From assembly GCF_015832195.1 (NCBI RefSeq), contig NC_052046.1, forward strand, positions 24,423,838 to 24,487,837: a stretch of 64,000 nucleotides of DNA, written 5' to 3'. Position 1 is the stretch's first letter; each line of letters begins with the position of its first letter. Source of the DNA: Motacilla alba alba (Eukaryota; Chordata; Aves; Passeriformes; Motacillidae). Under the pieces are notes generated by a model, which had not been told where the DNA came from, ran no database searches, and was given only the letters and a program-made list of their open reading frames with translations. Position numbers and translations under genes: made by a program. Shown piece after piece: positions 10,901-22,519 of the stretch.

Positions 10901-13466
10901 GACAGGGAACTTTTTTTTAAGAAGGTCTGACTTGTGAGGCTGTAGGAAAGATGGTCAAAGTGGGGAGAATGGGCAGATACACCTACGGGTGAATCCACAT
11001 TCTGATGGCTGCTTCAAGGACACTCCTGCCATGCACAGGACATGGGCTCTTAGAGGATGTGTCCCTGAGGTGTTGACAACACAAAAGCTATTCAAGTGTC
11101 AAGCTATGCAAACACATATGAGATGAATATCTCCCTAGCCTCTACACTTGTCATGGGGACACTCAAGCTTTAGGCATCCAAAATTCATGATTCATGAAAA
11201 AAAATGGGAAAAGACAAGCAAGAAACCTGCTGCACACACCAAACAAGAAGCCTGCTCTTGCTGTGGTATGGTATCTCAAATAAATATCTGTGGCCTGTGA
11301 AAATTCTGAGAGTTTCCCTGGGCAAATCTGTGAGCCACAGAGATCTACCTGTAATGGGCAGAAGGAAGGAAGAAAGTTTGGAAGCATCTTTCCCCCTCCC
11401 GTTACTTTTAAGCCAGTTTTTCTCTCCCTCATAAAGAGACAATATTGAGGATCAATGCACCTGAGGATCTAAGAATCTTTTCCTCTGGTGCTGTGCTACA
11501 TACAGCTTCAGCAGCATCACTTCACATGGATATCCACAAAGTGACCAAAAGTCACTGCATTTGTGCCCCTAAAGTCTCAGAGGATCCAGATAGAAGAGAC
11601 TTGCATGCTACCTTTTTGCTCTCTTGACCCACTTCTGTCCAGCACAGCTTTTCATGACAAAGAATAATAACAAGGGGCAGCTCCCTGTCACCCATGCGAC
11701 CGAGGGACCCCTCTGGCCTCAAGACTCAGGGCACTATAGGCATCCACTTGGTAAACAACTACTTGTGCTCTCATGGCAGCCAACCACCAAACTCCTTGCT
11801 GACTTCACTGGGAGTAGCAGCAGTTGCCATACCTGATGCATATGACTGAGTCTGGGCTGAACAAATGAGACAGACAGCAGCAAAAAGAGCTGTCTTTCAA
11901 AACAACCACCTGCCTCCTATTTGCAGTAGTGTCTCATCAGCCCAAGGCACCTGGCCACCCTCGGTGCCAGCTTAGGTTTTAGGTGACAGACCCTGGGCTC
12001 CTGGAGGTTATGCACCAAGCAGAGGTGAGGACTCCCTTTCCAGACTGAGCAGGGCAGCCCCAGGCAGCAGTTCTGCTCATCCCCATCCTTACTTCTCGGG
12101 GAATCAAAAATTACCATTTTATGACTGCTAGACCCAAGACAGCATCCAACCCTCCTGTCACTCACCAGTCCTGTGCTCACAAACACCAGGCCCAGCATCA
12201 CCATCCTTCACTCACTCGGTTACAAGCTGTGTCAGAAGTTCTCTGTCATATGCTGCAGGAACTTCCTGGATTGTTCGTGCTTCTCTGCACTATATTGCCA
12301 GCAGGCATCCCCACCTTGTTCTGTTCTGCTTGCAGAGCCTTGTACCTATTTATTCATGGGCACCTGGAAGGAAGGCAGTCACAGAGGAGTCTCTGCCCTG
12401 TCTGTGCTGGGCAAGAACTGAAACACTCTATAGTCACAGCTGAAAGCCTATATCTGTACTGGATATTTTGGCTACCCCACTCTTCCTTGGGTTTTGCTGG
12501 AAATGCAATTGCCTTTTCTTCCTCGTCTAGAAAAGCCATCTTCCTCATGGCTTGGCAAAAGCTGGGCACTGGGCCCTATTCCAATGCCAGAACAGAGCAG
12601 AAGAAAGAAGGAGACCCCCAATTCCAAATCATCCCTAAACCCCCAGAAAAAGGTTTACTACAAGTCCCACTCAGGATGGTTGACACTTGCGAAAGCCATT
12701 CTGAAAGAGTCCTTGCCATTGTGTTGCAATGGTCAGAGATACCAGGCTGGACAGAGGAATAGCTGATTTTAAAAACAGATGCTGCTCAAAAAAAAAAAAG
12801 AACAAACCATTCCTATCCAAACTCATTGCCTCACAGGCTCAAGCAGGATTTCTCTGGTGCCCAGAAACACCCAGAAATAGGAGTGAGGGGGCCATTTGCA
12901 TTCCATCTTCATGACCTGGTTATGACAGGCAAATATGGTCTGTAACCCCACTAATCCATTCATCCTGGAGTCTTCAGTTTGCTGGTATTTTTACCCTGAC
13001 TGCACTATGGGAATGCTGCTTGCTGTCCCAGGGATTAATTCCTTTCAGGAAACTCCAAAACTCACTCAGGTTCCTCTTTTCTACAGATAGGACTGATTTG
13101 AGTTGCCAAAGAGAGGAAAAAAAGCCATTGCTCAGGAACCTCCAACCCTCTAAGAAATGTTGATGCCAGTAGGATTTAGGCCTAGGTGTTGTTCTGAAGC
13201 CCACTAAGATACCACTGGTGTTTTTCAGCACCAGGGCAAGAGCAGGGAGGCAAGTAGTGGAGCACCAATGGATTTGGCCGTGGTTTGCAGGGAGAGCAGT
13301 GGCTACCTGTCCTTGCCCTGCCCTTCTTCTGCTGGATGGCACCTTCCTTCCTGAGAGAGCTGAGCGGCATGTTCTGCAGCTCCCTCTGTCATGCAACTGG
13401 GCAGTAATCCTGAAACAGTTCTCCTTGACTTGACCATGGCAGGCAGCAAGTGGGGCTGGGACAAGT
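10901..13466. other. intergenic, no gene seen
   Basis: Unique-looking sequence with several unsupported open frames (for example 12121-12762) that lack recognisable domains or exon signals. No repeat was confidently identified. Confidence 0.5.
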
Positions 13467-13531
13467 GACAGAATCACAGAACTAGAATGAACTAGATTGG
13501 AAAAGACCTTTAAGATCATGTAGTCCTACCT

Positions 13532-13957
13532 TGTTGTATTGCACTAAATAGTTTATTTAGTTGTTGTTTTTGCACTGAGTGTTTGGTAATTTGCAATGCT
13601 CTGTCCCATTTCCCCTTTCCCCCCAAAAGCCCAGGTGGTAATGGTTTACTCCTCCCCTTGCCCCTTCCTCTCATGTATCCCATTGGCTGTGGTCCTCTTC
13701 CTCCGCCCCTCATTCCCCGGAGTTTAAAAGTCTCCCACCAGCTGACATTCGCCCTCTTTTTCCCCTGGGACACCACTCTCTTCCCTATCGCGGACCCCCT
13801 GGAGTAATTCCACAATTAAGCTGTGGGATTTTTTGGCCCAGAGGAGAAGAGTGCCTTGTGTCTTTTACTTTTGTCCTTGTAAAGGCAGCAAGGGGCCAGG
13901 GGTCCATAGCTAGCTGGATCAGACCCGAACTGTGCTGGGAGATATCAGCAATTTACA
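13532..13957 (+). repeat. 5' LTR of the alpha/beta-like provirus
   Basis: 426 bp, from TGTTGTATTGC to AATTTACA. U3 has a CCATTGG box and a TATA-like GTTTAAAAG near 13720. It differs from the 3' LTR at roughly a dozen or more positions and by one short indel (the 3' LTR has about 12 extra bases after GGTAATGG), so the insertion is not recent. Confidence 0.92.
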
Positions 13958-13959
13958 GC

Positions 13960-13977
13960 TGGAGCCCAACATGTTAG
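13960..13977 (+). other. degenerate primer binding site (tRNA-Lys-like)
   Basis: TGGAGCCCAACATG lies two bases after the 5' LTR. It resembles the Lys-1,2 type primer site, which has TGGCGCCCAACGTG, with two changes. Confidence 0.55.
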
Positions 13978-14737
13978 TCTCCCACAAGGTCTGAGACCCC
14001 ACGCTGCAGCTGGTAATCCATGTGTGGATTACGTAAACTTTTGGGACTGTCAGCTGCCTCAGACTTGCAGTAACTTTTTGGACGGTGGAGAGTCACGAGG
14101 ATAGGACTGACAATTCATTCCAGCCCTGAATGAACCAGGCTCAGGACAGAGAATTTCCTTACATCATTCCAGCCAACCCAGCTCCCCAGAAAAGGGTGAG
14201 TATACCCCAGAGAGTGCTAGGGGGACCCTGGAGTGACCCCCAGGGGTGGGGGTTAGTTCCCAGCGCATGGAAAAGGTCAAACCTCATGTGGGGGATTAGT
14301 GTGTGTGGCGGCTTTTGCAGGTTTGCACAGCACAAGTTCATGTGGTCTGGGCGGCATGGCGCCAGTTGGAGCGTTGAGAGCTGCAGCTTAATGCTGCATG
14401 GTTTCAGTGGAGCAGCAGTGTGTGGCCAGTGTTGGAGAAGCCACGGTTCATGTTTTTGCTGCAAGTGGAGGCACACAGCAGGCGGCGGCCCCCAGAAAGT
14501 GTCAGGGGACCCAGCGCAGCGGCCACATGGCTCGGATTGGTGCGGCAGCTGGTGGCGGCCATTTTAAAAGCCATGCGGTTTTGCACGCACATGGTTTTGC
14601 CTCTTGCCTTGGTGGGGGGGCAGGAGACACCACAGGTGCTTTCCCAGATTGGCTGTGGACAGAGTGCTTTCAGTTTTCTGTTTGTGCTTGTTGTAAGGCA
14701 GGTAGATAAAGTTTTGCAGAAAGCAAATAACATCAGA

Positions 14738-14983
14738 ATGGTTGCTAAGTTTTCAGCAACACAGAGAGGCATTTATATCCAAGTTAGAGATACCCTAAGT
14801 AGTGGAAATGCTAAGGTTTCCAAAGGAGTTTTGAAATGGTTTGTTCACTGGATATCTTTTCATTTCCCTCGGTTTACCCAGCAGATTGTGAATTCTGTCT
14901 CTGCCCGCGACAAAACTGGAGCGTTGCTAACAGCAAAGGCGGAACAGTGTCTCAATTTCTCTTCTGTGTTCCTTTTGATGTGA
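14738..14983 (+). pseudogene. gag: gag matrix remnant (alpha/beta-like provirus)
   Basis: An 81-codon segment starting at an ATG in the leader-gag position encodes a helix-rich matrix-like piece (IYIQVRDTLSSGNAKVSKG). It ends in a stop at 14981-14983. In related elements gag would continue for several hundred codons. The role would be membrane targeting of Gag. The call rests on position and resemblance of short blocks. Confidence 0.55.
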
Positions 14984-15649
14984 AAAGAAGTGTTTAAGAG
15001 GGAACTAAAAGGACAGGCACAGCAAATCTCCACTTCTGTGGCTCACCCTACTCCTTCTCCCAAACCCTCTGTACCTGAACTGAGAGGGACGTGCAAGGCA
15101 CACTGAGAATTGCAGGGTACCTGGCACAGCCACTGTTGCCCTGGCTTCCCCTGTCCTGTTCAGTACCCTGGCTCTGGCAGTTGTGTGCAGGCTGACAGAG
15201 TACCTTCCCTGAGTCCCTTTAACCCAGTTGCTGTTTCCCCGATTTCGCATTCTGACCACCCCCCTCCATCCCTGAAATGGCAGCAACTACATGGTCGGCA
15301 TTCAAAATGGCACCAATCGCGTGGTCGGGGGCCAAATGGCAGCGGCCACATGGTGGACCCCTGTGCTTACTCTTCTCTTTCCCACAATCCCTTTTACCCA
15401 CCTGTCCCCTCCCCCAACCCCTTCCGGTCCCAAAACCCCTTCCTTCCCTTGGATACTCCTCCCCTCCCTCCATGTTCCCACTCTCCATGATGTCATCCTC
15501 CAACCCCATTCCTGGTTCCCACAGTTGCTCCACCTCCCCACAAAACCCCACTCCCCCTACCTGTTCCTGTTTCCCTCAGGAAAAACCCCACTCCCACAAA
15601 ACCCCACTCCCCCTACCTGTTCCTGTTTCCCTTTTTCTGCCCCCCCCCC

Positions 15650-15935
15650 CCCCCCCCGCCCGGATCCCAAGAGGGTGGGGCTGACAGGTGTGGGGGTGGA
15701 CCCCTACCCACTCCCCACAGGGGTGGGGCCAGTGGAGGGAGTGTCCCCCTGCCCAGTTACCAAGGGAGTGAGGTAAGGGGTAGTCCCTTGCCCACTCCCC
15801 ATGGGGGTGGACTGGGGGAGGGTTGGTTCCCTTCCCAGTTCCTTCGGGGGTGGGGCTGGAGGAGGAAGTGGTCCCCCTGCCAGGTCCCATGGGAGTTGGG
15901 CCAGAAGGGAAAACCCTGGGGACCAAAACTGGGGG
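15650..15935 (+). repeat. C-run and imperfect G-rich tandem repeat in gag spacer
   Basis: A C-run (15643-15657) is followed by four or five imperfect copies of a unit of about 50-65 bases built on GGGGGTGGGGCTG and CCCCCTGCCCAGTTCC. It lies where the proline-rich gag spacer would be, so the proline-rich open frames here follow the repeat. Confidence 0.6.
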
Positions 15936-15998
15936 GAGGAAGCAATTCCCTCAGTGGCCCTTGTCCTATACACTGGTGGCAGAAGCAGGTTTAGAAAC

Positions 15999-16867
15999 TG
16001 TTATGAATGAGTCAAAATTCATAAGGAAATGAAATAATATGATGAATATAATATAGTTATAGATGTGAGAAATAATAAAACAAGTTAGGAGTAGCTATAA
16101 AAATTAAGTGTTTATTTTTCTATCACAAGAGGCTTGCCCAGGCAAGTTCCCTAAAAGCTAAGGGAGATGGCTTGCAGGGGTTGGGAAACCTGTTGTCATA
16201 CACATACCACACATAGGCACGACCACATTTACATGTGAAGGGGGAAAAGCGCCACAGAATTTTGGAAATCTTAACTAAGCCATCAGTGGCACGCCTGGCT
16301 GCTGACAACTGGGGGGGGGGGGGGGGAAGACATATCCGACGATAATCCATTCAGGTCTGTAGTCTGTTTCTGGGAAAACCCTTAACATGTAAAGGATTTC
16401 CAGTAAGGGACTGTTTAACTTGTATACCTCCCCGGACAAGGGGTTTGTGTATTGCAAACATGGCTTTTCAAGTTCTGTCTAGCACAAGACAAGGAACCGA
16501 TAAATTATTCCCAAGACATCAAGAGCTGGACCATCTTTCATCTGATAGCATTATCCTGGGACCGTTTGGGGACTCACTTGATTAAGAAAAGGACAAAGGA
16601 CATCCTGGCCTGTGGCAAGAAAAAGAGTGTAAGAACTGGACTCGGACACAGCTATGGTGTGCCACTACCACTCTGACACATATAGGGGCTCAGAGCTGTG
16701 TATGTGTGTCACCCAGAGCCTAAGTCCTGGGCTAGACCCTGTCCGATTCGTGGCTGACCCAGATTTTGTCATTCGAACACGAAATAAATTTTATACTTTG
16801 TTATTTTATCATAATTTGGCTCTCGCAAATTATTGATTCGATTTGATTAGCAATTTCATACATAACA
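15999..16867 (+). mobile_element. solo LTR (gamma-like family A) nested in gag
   Basis: 869 bp, TGTTATGAATG to CATAACA, flanked by AAAC on both sides (15995-15998, 16868-16871). It shares long blocks with the LTRs of the provirus at 44585-52029, including the R region CGAAATAAATTTT (polyadenylation signal near 16783) and the tail GCTCTCGCAAATTATTGA. It has recombined to a solo LTR and must be younger than its host provirus. Confidence 0.88.
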
Positions 16868-16951
16868 AAACTATCACCCCTTCTCCTACCGAACAAAGAG
16901 AGAGTTGTGTAAAAGTCAGAGTTCGAGAGAAACAGTGAAATTTTTAGAAGC

Positions 16952-17185
16952 ATGATGAGAGCCATGTTAACATTCCTTGGATTTGTTCCTAGTGACCTGC
17001 AAGATCTTTTCCAGTGTTTGCTTACCCAATCAGAGTTTGATCTATGGGAAAGCTCCTGGAAGAGATCCCTGAGGCGATCCCTGCTCCTTAAGCAAAGCAC
17101 ACAGGGTGCCAAAGATTTAGAAGATAACGACATTACTTATGAACATCTGTGCGGCAAGGGGGAGTGGGCTAAGGCCGAGGACTAA
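16952..17185 (+). pseudogene. gag: gag capsid fragment (alpha/beta-like provirus)
   Basis: 77 codons resembling the N-terminal part of a beta/alpha-type capsid: SDLQDLFQCLLTQSEFDLWE followed by ITYEHLCGKGEW. It ends in a stop, and the rest of capsid and the nucleocapsid zinc knuckles are missing before the protease region. Confidence 0.65.
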
Positions 17186-17439
17186 GCTTGTATGTTCTCA
17201 AAATTTGTTCTAGATAGATCTTAAAAGCTGCAGAAAATGCTTTTAACCTGTTGCCGACTGTTGAAGGTAGGGGTAGTTACCTAAACAGTCTCCTTCAGAG
17301 AGTTTCTTGCAGTTTGTCGACTGGCTCTGTGCACAATTTGAGAGACAAGTACTGTGGGTGGCTGTGTAGCTTCCCCAGGCAGGTGCTGTCAGGATGCCTG
17401 TAGCCCCGAAAGCGTCACCACTTCAGGCTGTGTTAGCAG

Positions 17440-17695
17440 CCCACCAGACACCCGAGCCCAGATGGAATAATTGAAGCCTCACCAGAAAGATGAGAGGGCT
17501 CTTCACATACTAGATCCAGCAGGGTTTATTGGGGGTAGATCTGAGGGTCCGGTAGGGTGAAGGTAGGAGGAATCCAAGAAGACAGGGTAGAGGCAGGAGC
17601 GAACAGGAACACAACCTCTGCTGAAGGGAACCAGTGGCAAAGAGCCAGGAACTGGGGAGGGTCCAGGGTATATAACTGTGATGGCCTCACAAGCG
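17440..17695 (-). mobile_element. probable LTR fragment between gag and pro
   Basis: Read on the minus strand the block has a TATA-like TTATATACCCTGG (about 17668-17680) and, about 130 bases downstream, a polyadenylation-like CCAATAAACC (17527-17537). The TATA box matches that of the solo LTR at 33134-33753. No target duplication was found, and this piece appears to replace the nucleocapsid region. Confidence 0.35.
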
Positions 17696-17705
17696 TTTCA
17701 AGCTC

Positions 17706-18074
17706 GTGACCACCAAAGCTTTTGTTTTCAGGTCTACCCAGTGGACAGTGATTGGAGTGAACATGCCAGAGGACTTAAAGGACTTGGCAGTAGATTGCAC
17801 AGGACTGGACAGTGAGTACTTTTTTACTGGGGACACCGCACACACACTCATGGAGATTGAGGTGGCTCTCATGACTATCAAAGGAGATATACCCAACCTC
17901 ATTCTCCTGGCACGCTGTCCACAGCCACCCTTCTATTTGGCCAAGGGGCAAATTATCGCCCAGGCCATTCCTTTTCCAGCAGAAATCTCAGTACTTGACA
18001 AAGCATCAAGTGTCTTCTGGGAAGAAGTGGTTGGCGAGGACCAACCACCAAACCCATTATGGGATGCAACCTAA
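17706..18074 (+). pseudogene. pro: dUTPase-like segment of pro (alpha/beta-like provirus)
   Basis: 122 codons. The stretch LPVDCTG-like (LAVDCTGLDSEYFFTGDT) followed by FYLAKGQIIAQAIPFP resembles the C-terminal part of the dUTPase domain that precedes protease in beta-type retroviruses. It overlaps the protease frame by a few bases. A dUTPase-like pro combined with an alpha-type env is noteworthy. Confidence 0.55.
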
Positions 18075-18361
18075 CCCGTGGAGCAGACCATGTCCACATG
18101 GAAGGGTTGCTTGAAACTGGGGCAGATGGGGCAATCATACCAGAAAGGTTGTGGCTGTCACATTGGGATTTGCAACCCGTGGCAGGCAAAATCCAAGGTG
18201 TAGGAGGTATCACATTGGCAAAGATATCAAAAAATGTCGTGCAAATTGAGGGGCCGGACGGAAAATTGGCCAGTGTCTTTCTGTTTGTCACCAATTACAA
18301 AGCTCCCCTTGTGGGGGAGAGACACCATGTCCCAGTAGGGGGTCAAATTGGTCATCCCTAA
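18059..18361 (+). pseudogene. pro: aspartic protease remnant with altered active site
   Basis: About 100 codons with the retroviral protease layout: a hydrophobic-hydrophobic active-site loop, then IQGVGGITLAKIS in the flap region. The catalytic Asp of the D-T/S-G triad is replaced: the sequence reads LLETGAD, with the Glu codon at 18113-18115. The change would be expected to abolish activity in addition to the frame breaks. Confidence 0.75.
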
Positions 18362-18388
18362 GACACTCCAGGATTTTTAGAAGCAGCT

Positions 18389-19459
18389 ATGGAGTGCCCT
18401 GCCCACAAGTTAACATGGCTGGATGATAATCCAGTCTGGGTAAATCAGTGGCCACTATGCAAGGAAAAGCTGAAGGTGCTCGGGGAGCTTGTCGAGGAGC
18501 AATTGGCTAAAGGTCACATTGAAGAGACAACCAGCCCTTGGAATTCCTCAGTCTTTGTAATAAAAAAGCCGGGGAAGGATAAGTGGTGGCTCCTCCATGA
18601 TGTACAAGAAATAAACAAGGTAATTGAGGACATAGGGTCTCTCCAACCAGGGATGCCTTTCCCAGTGATGCTTCTCCCAAACTGTCAATTGGCTGTCCTG
18701 GACATCAAGGACTGTTTTTTCGATATTCTCCTACCCCCGGAAGATGCACCATGGTTTGCCTTCTCAGTTCCTACTGTCAATCGAGAAGCCCCAATGAAGT
18801 GCTACCACTGGAGAGTATTGCCTCAAGGCATTAAACGCTCTCCTTCCATCTGCCAGTGGTACATGGCTTCATTGCTGTTCCCATTGTGCACATAGAAAAA
18901 GGAGGCAGTCATCCTACACTACATGGATGATGCGCTTGTGTGCACCCCCAATGATATAATACTCCAAAACACACTTGACCTAGTGGTTAAAGTTTTAACC
19001 TCTGCTGGATTCCAACTGCAGGAAGACAAGGTTCAAAGGATGCTGCCTTTGAAGTAGCTGGGCTTGGAGATCATTGCGCGGACCGTTGTTCCACAGAAAC
19101 TGGAAATCAAGAGTGATCCCAAAACCCTAGCGGATCTCCATTCCCTGTGTGGGTCTTTGAACTGGGTCAGGCCATGGCTAGGCCTCACCAACGAGGACCT
19201 AGATCCCCTCCTCAATTTATTGAAAGGGGAGAGAGAGCTAGCTTCTCCCAGGGAAGTGACCTCAGAGGCAAAAACCGCCATCGAAAAAGTGCAGAAGGCT
19301 TTGGCCAAGAGGCAGGCTCATCGTTATCAGCCTGAGCTGCCTTTCAAATTCATTGTTTTGGGAAAGCTACCACCCTTACACGGGTTGATATTCCAATGGA
19401 TTGAAGGGCAGAAGGATTCACTTTTAATTATAGAGTGGGTTTTCCCCTCCCAGCAGTGA
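18389..19459 (+). pseudogene. pol: reverse transcriptase remnant (alpha/beta-like provirus)
   Basis: RT begins at LTWLDDNPVWVNQWPL and runs open to a TAG at 18893-18895. After that stop the YMDD polymerase motif is still intact (codons 18920-18931), and the connection region continues at 19064-19459 after another stop at about 19054. Asp residues in LAVLDIKDCFF also remain. Scattered stops make it non-functional. Confidence 0.85.
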
Positions 19460-19970
19460 TCCAAAACCATCACACAGCCACAAGAGCTAATAGCTCAGCT
19501 GATCTGGAAGACCAGGGTAAGATTGCGTGAGCTGGCTGGTTGTGACTTTCAGTGTATTCAATTCCCAGTCAAATTTTCTAAGAAGGGAAAGAACTCTCCC
19601 AAGAGATTGACCAAAGAGATGTTCGAGCACCGGCTCCAGAGCAATGCCAGTCTCCAGCTATCTCTGGACAGCTGCAGTGGATAGGTAGCAGTCCATGCCC
19701 CGTCACACAAGCTGTTTAATGAGGAATTGCACCTCATTGATCCTCAGAAAACAAGTCGTGGGCCACTCAAGGTGCTTACAGTGTTCACTGATGTGTCTGG
19801 GGCATCTCACAAGTTGGTAATGACTTGAAGAAATCCCCAGACTCAGCATTGGGAAGCTGATGTTGAGCTTGTGGAGGGGTCGCCCTAGGTCGCCGAACTG
19901 GCCACAATTGTGAGAGCCATTGAGAAGTTCTCGGAGCCAATTAATTTGGTCACTGATTCAGCTCTCCTGG
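19460..19970 (+). pseudogene. pol: RNase H remnant (alpha/beta-like provirus)
   Basis: Frame-interrupted region between RT and integrase. VFTDVSGASHK near 19785 matches the TDASG-type active-site block of retroviral RNase H, and NLVTDSA near 19945 matches a later conserved Asp block. Several stops are present. Confidence 0.65.
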
Positions 19971-19989
19971 GCAGAGCAGCCAGTTCTCA

Positions 19990-20828
19990 AAGACATTGAG
20001 AACGAACATCTCTTCAGGTTGCTTTCAAAACGAATGTATTTAGTTTCACAGCGGGAGCATCTGTTTTATGTGATGTACCTGAGGTCACATACCGATTTGC
20101 CAGGAGAGATTGCAGAAGGCAATCATAAAGCAGATTCTCTTGCCGCCCCAGCAGAAATGGCACGCCTTCCAGACGTCTTCCAACAGGCAAAGCTAAGTCA
20201 CCAGCAATACCATCAGAATGTGCCAGGTCTGATATGTCAGTTCAAATTAACACAAAGTCAGGCTTGAGCCATTGTGGTTTCCTGCCCCAATTGCCAGCTC
20301 CAGGCCATGCCATCACTGGGTGTTGAGGTTAACCCCTGAGACCTTGGGAGTTGCAAAGTGTGGCAAACAGACATCACATATATTCCCAGTATTGATCACC
20401 TGAAATATGTACATGTCAGCATAGACACATATTCAGGTGCGGTTCATGCCTCTGCCCACACAAGGGAAAGGGCTGTGCATGCCAAACAACATCTGGTGCA
20501 AGCCTTTTCAGTGCTGAGGATCCCTAGGGAAATTAAGATCGACAATGGCCCAGCATACACCTCCAAGGAGTTCCTAGAGTTTGTGCAGCAGTGAGGGGTG
20601 GAGCATTAGACAGGCATTCCCCACTCCCCCACAGGTCAAGCTGTGATCGAGCGTGCCCACCATAAGCTCAAACAAGTCCTGGCTAGGCAGGGCAGTTTAG
20701 CAGCATGGATGACACCACAACAAAAGCTCTGCAAAGCCCTGTTTAACATCAATTTTTTGAATTGTTCATTTGAAAACATTAGTCCTTCAGTAGTATGGCA
20801 TTTCCACAGTAACAATCAGTTTAAGTAG
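19990..20828 (+). pseudogene. pol: integrase remnant with intact DDE residues
   Basis: The zinc-binding region (HQQYH, then CPNC) is followed by the catalytic core. The three acidic residues are all present: Asp in WQTDITYI (20370), Asp in IKIDNGPAYTS (20541) and Glu in VIERAHHKLK (20649). Stops at about 20265 (TGA), 20336 and 20592 (TGA) interrupt the frame. Integrase would join viral cDNA to host DNA. Confidence 0.82.
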
Positions 20829-20972
20829 TCACAGTGTCCACCAGTTTTCATTAAGGACCCAGAAACTTGGGAAAGCAAGGGTCTTTATGAGCTCGTCACC
20901 TGGGGGTGTGGCTGTGCCTGTGTGTCCACCCGACAGGTCAGCGATGGATACCCCAAAAGTGGGTAAAACCTT

Positions 20973-21515
20973 TTGCCTCCAAAAATCCAGCTCCAGCAGA
21001 TGGGGATGAGAAGCAAGCAGCTATCACCTCAAAGAGAAGGCGACGCTGGAAGAGGAGGAAGAATCTTCCTAAGACATGTGGCTACATCCTGGCAGAACCC
21101 TGACCTTTACTGTGTTTTAAAAATATTTGTTTTCCCTTTTAGAGAAGAAAATTACCTCCCTCCTAACCTCATGATGAGCCCTGTCCGAGTTGTTATCCTT
21201 TTAGTGCTGAGCAGTCTGAGAGCCATGTGGATCATCCCTCAGCCATGCCGAAATTTCTGGGTGACCCTGGCATGGACGGTCCAACAGGAAAATATATGCC
21301 TGTCCATTGCAGCAGTGAGAGACCCTATGTCTACCTGCCTGGTAGACATTCCATTGCAAACTGGAGAGTTTCTGGCCAAGTTTGACACACCTATGCCAGA
21401 CCCAGGTCCCAAATCACATCACACTCAACCACACAAAACCCATCAGAGGCAGGCTGTAATGATTAGGAACCCCATACAGGAGTGGCTGCCAAAGTTACTC
21501 AGAGCTGCTCAGTAA
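20973..21515 (+). pseudogene. env: env surface subunit, 5' part (alpha/beta-like provirus)
   Basis: 180 codons overlapping the end of pol, as usual in this group. A hydrophobic stretch (VRVVILLVLSSLRAMWIIP) could be the signal peptide, followed by WVTLAWTVQQENICLS. The frame ends in a stop at 21513, and the rest of the surface subunit (21516-21830) is frame-broken. Confidence 0.65.
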
Positions 21516-21831
21516 CCCCAAGAGTTAGAGCTGTTGGGTTTCTCCCCTGCACCATATTGCATACACTTTATCCCACTTTCCAACACTAAACCTTTAAACA
21601 ACATACTGCAATACTGAGAGGAGTTCACTGCCAAAAGGTGGTGTAATGTTTTAAGCCATGTCACAGCAGATAACCCATACCATTCCCATCCCAAAAGCCT
21701 CCCTAAAGATTTGTTTCTAATTTGTGGGGATCAGGCCTTCTGGGCTTTTAGGAGGGCCATGTACCATTGGGCAGTTGTCCCTGTTGGCACCCAACCAAAT
21801 CATGATTGGTGAATGGACTTGAAAAAATAAT

Positions 21832-22368
21832 TTGGTCAGCAAAATTCAAAAGACAAGTGTTGATGATTTGGACCCAAATTGCAATTCAGAAATTTTTCAT
21901 TGGGCAAAGTTAAAGCAAATTGCTGTATCCCTGTTCTTTCCATGGGTTGCAGCAGCCAAAGCTCTAGGTGAATTGGGCCACCTGGAGTGCTGGGTAGTCA
22001 GACAGGCAAACTTGACATCCACGGCCATGAGCTCCCTCCTAGAGGATGAGGAGATTACCAGGAAGGCCACACTCCAAAATCATGCGGCCATAGACTTCCT
22101 CCTGCTGCTGCATGGACATGAGTGCCAGGAATTTGAAGGACTTTGCTGCTTGAACTTAACATCGAAAGCACCCAATGTCCACACAGCTCTCCAAGAAGTG
22201 AAAAACCTGATTGGGCAAGTCAGGCAGGAGTCTGAGGACTGGTTCAGTGGACTGTTCAAGGACTGGGGACTCTTGTGGTGGTGGACTTCGATAATTAAGA
22301 CTATTCTGTTGGTTTTTGTTCTTTTTGGAATTCTATGTCGCATACTTTTAAAAGTTATCAAGATTTAA
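21832..22368 (+). pseudogene. env: env transmembrane subunit (alpharetrovirus-like)
   Basis: 178 codons, open to a natural stop at 22366. It has a hydrophobic fusion-peptide-like stretch (PWVAAAKALGEL), an NLT glycosylation site, the conserved stretch ending AAIDFLLLLHGHE, the disulfide motif CX6CC (CQEFEGLCC) and a membrane anchor (TILLVFVLFGILC) near the C-terminus. The CX6CC layout is shared by alpha- and gammaretroviruses, and the context resembles alpharetroviral TM most. It is the best preserved reading frame of this provirus. Confidence 0.82.
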
Positions 22369-22504
22369 TCTCCGCTACCTCAGAAGTCAACCTCACAGAG
22401 TTTGTGAACCTAAAGCAAATGGACAGGCCTGCAAATCAGGAGTGGTGGATGAATTCATAATCTGTATCAGAATAGGCTGACACTTTTTAAAAATTTTTTC
22501 TTAA

Positions 22505-22519
22505 CAGAAAAGGGGGAGG
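22505..22519 (+). other. polypurine tract
   Basis: AGAAAAGGGGGAGG lies directly before the 3' LTR (TGTTATATTGC), as expected for the plus-strand primer of a retrovirus. Confidence 0.85.

Noticed and set aside
12121..12762. 213-codon plus-strand frame
   Set aside because: No recognisable domain, no promoter or splice context, and overlapping frames are equally open.
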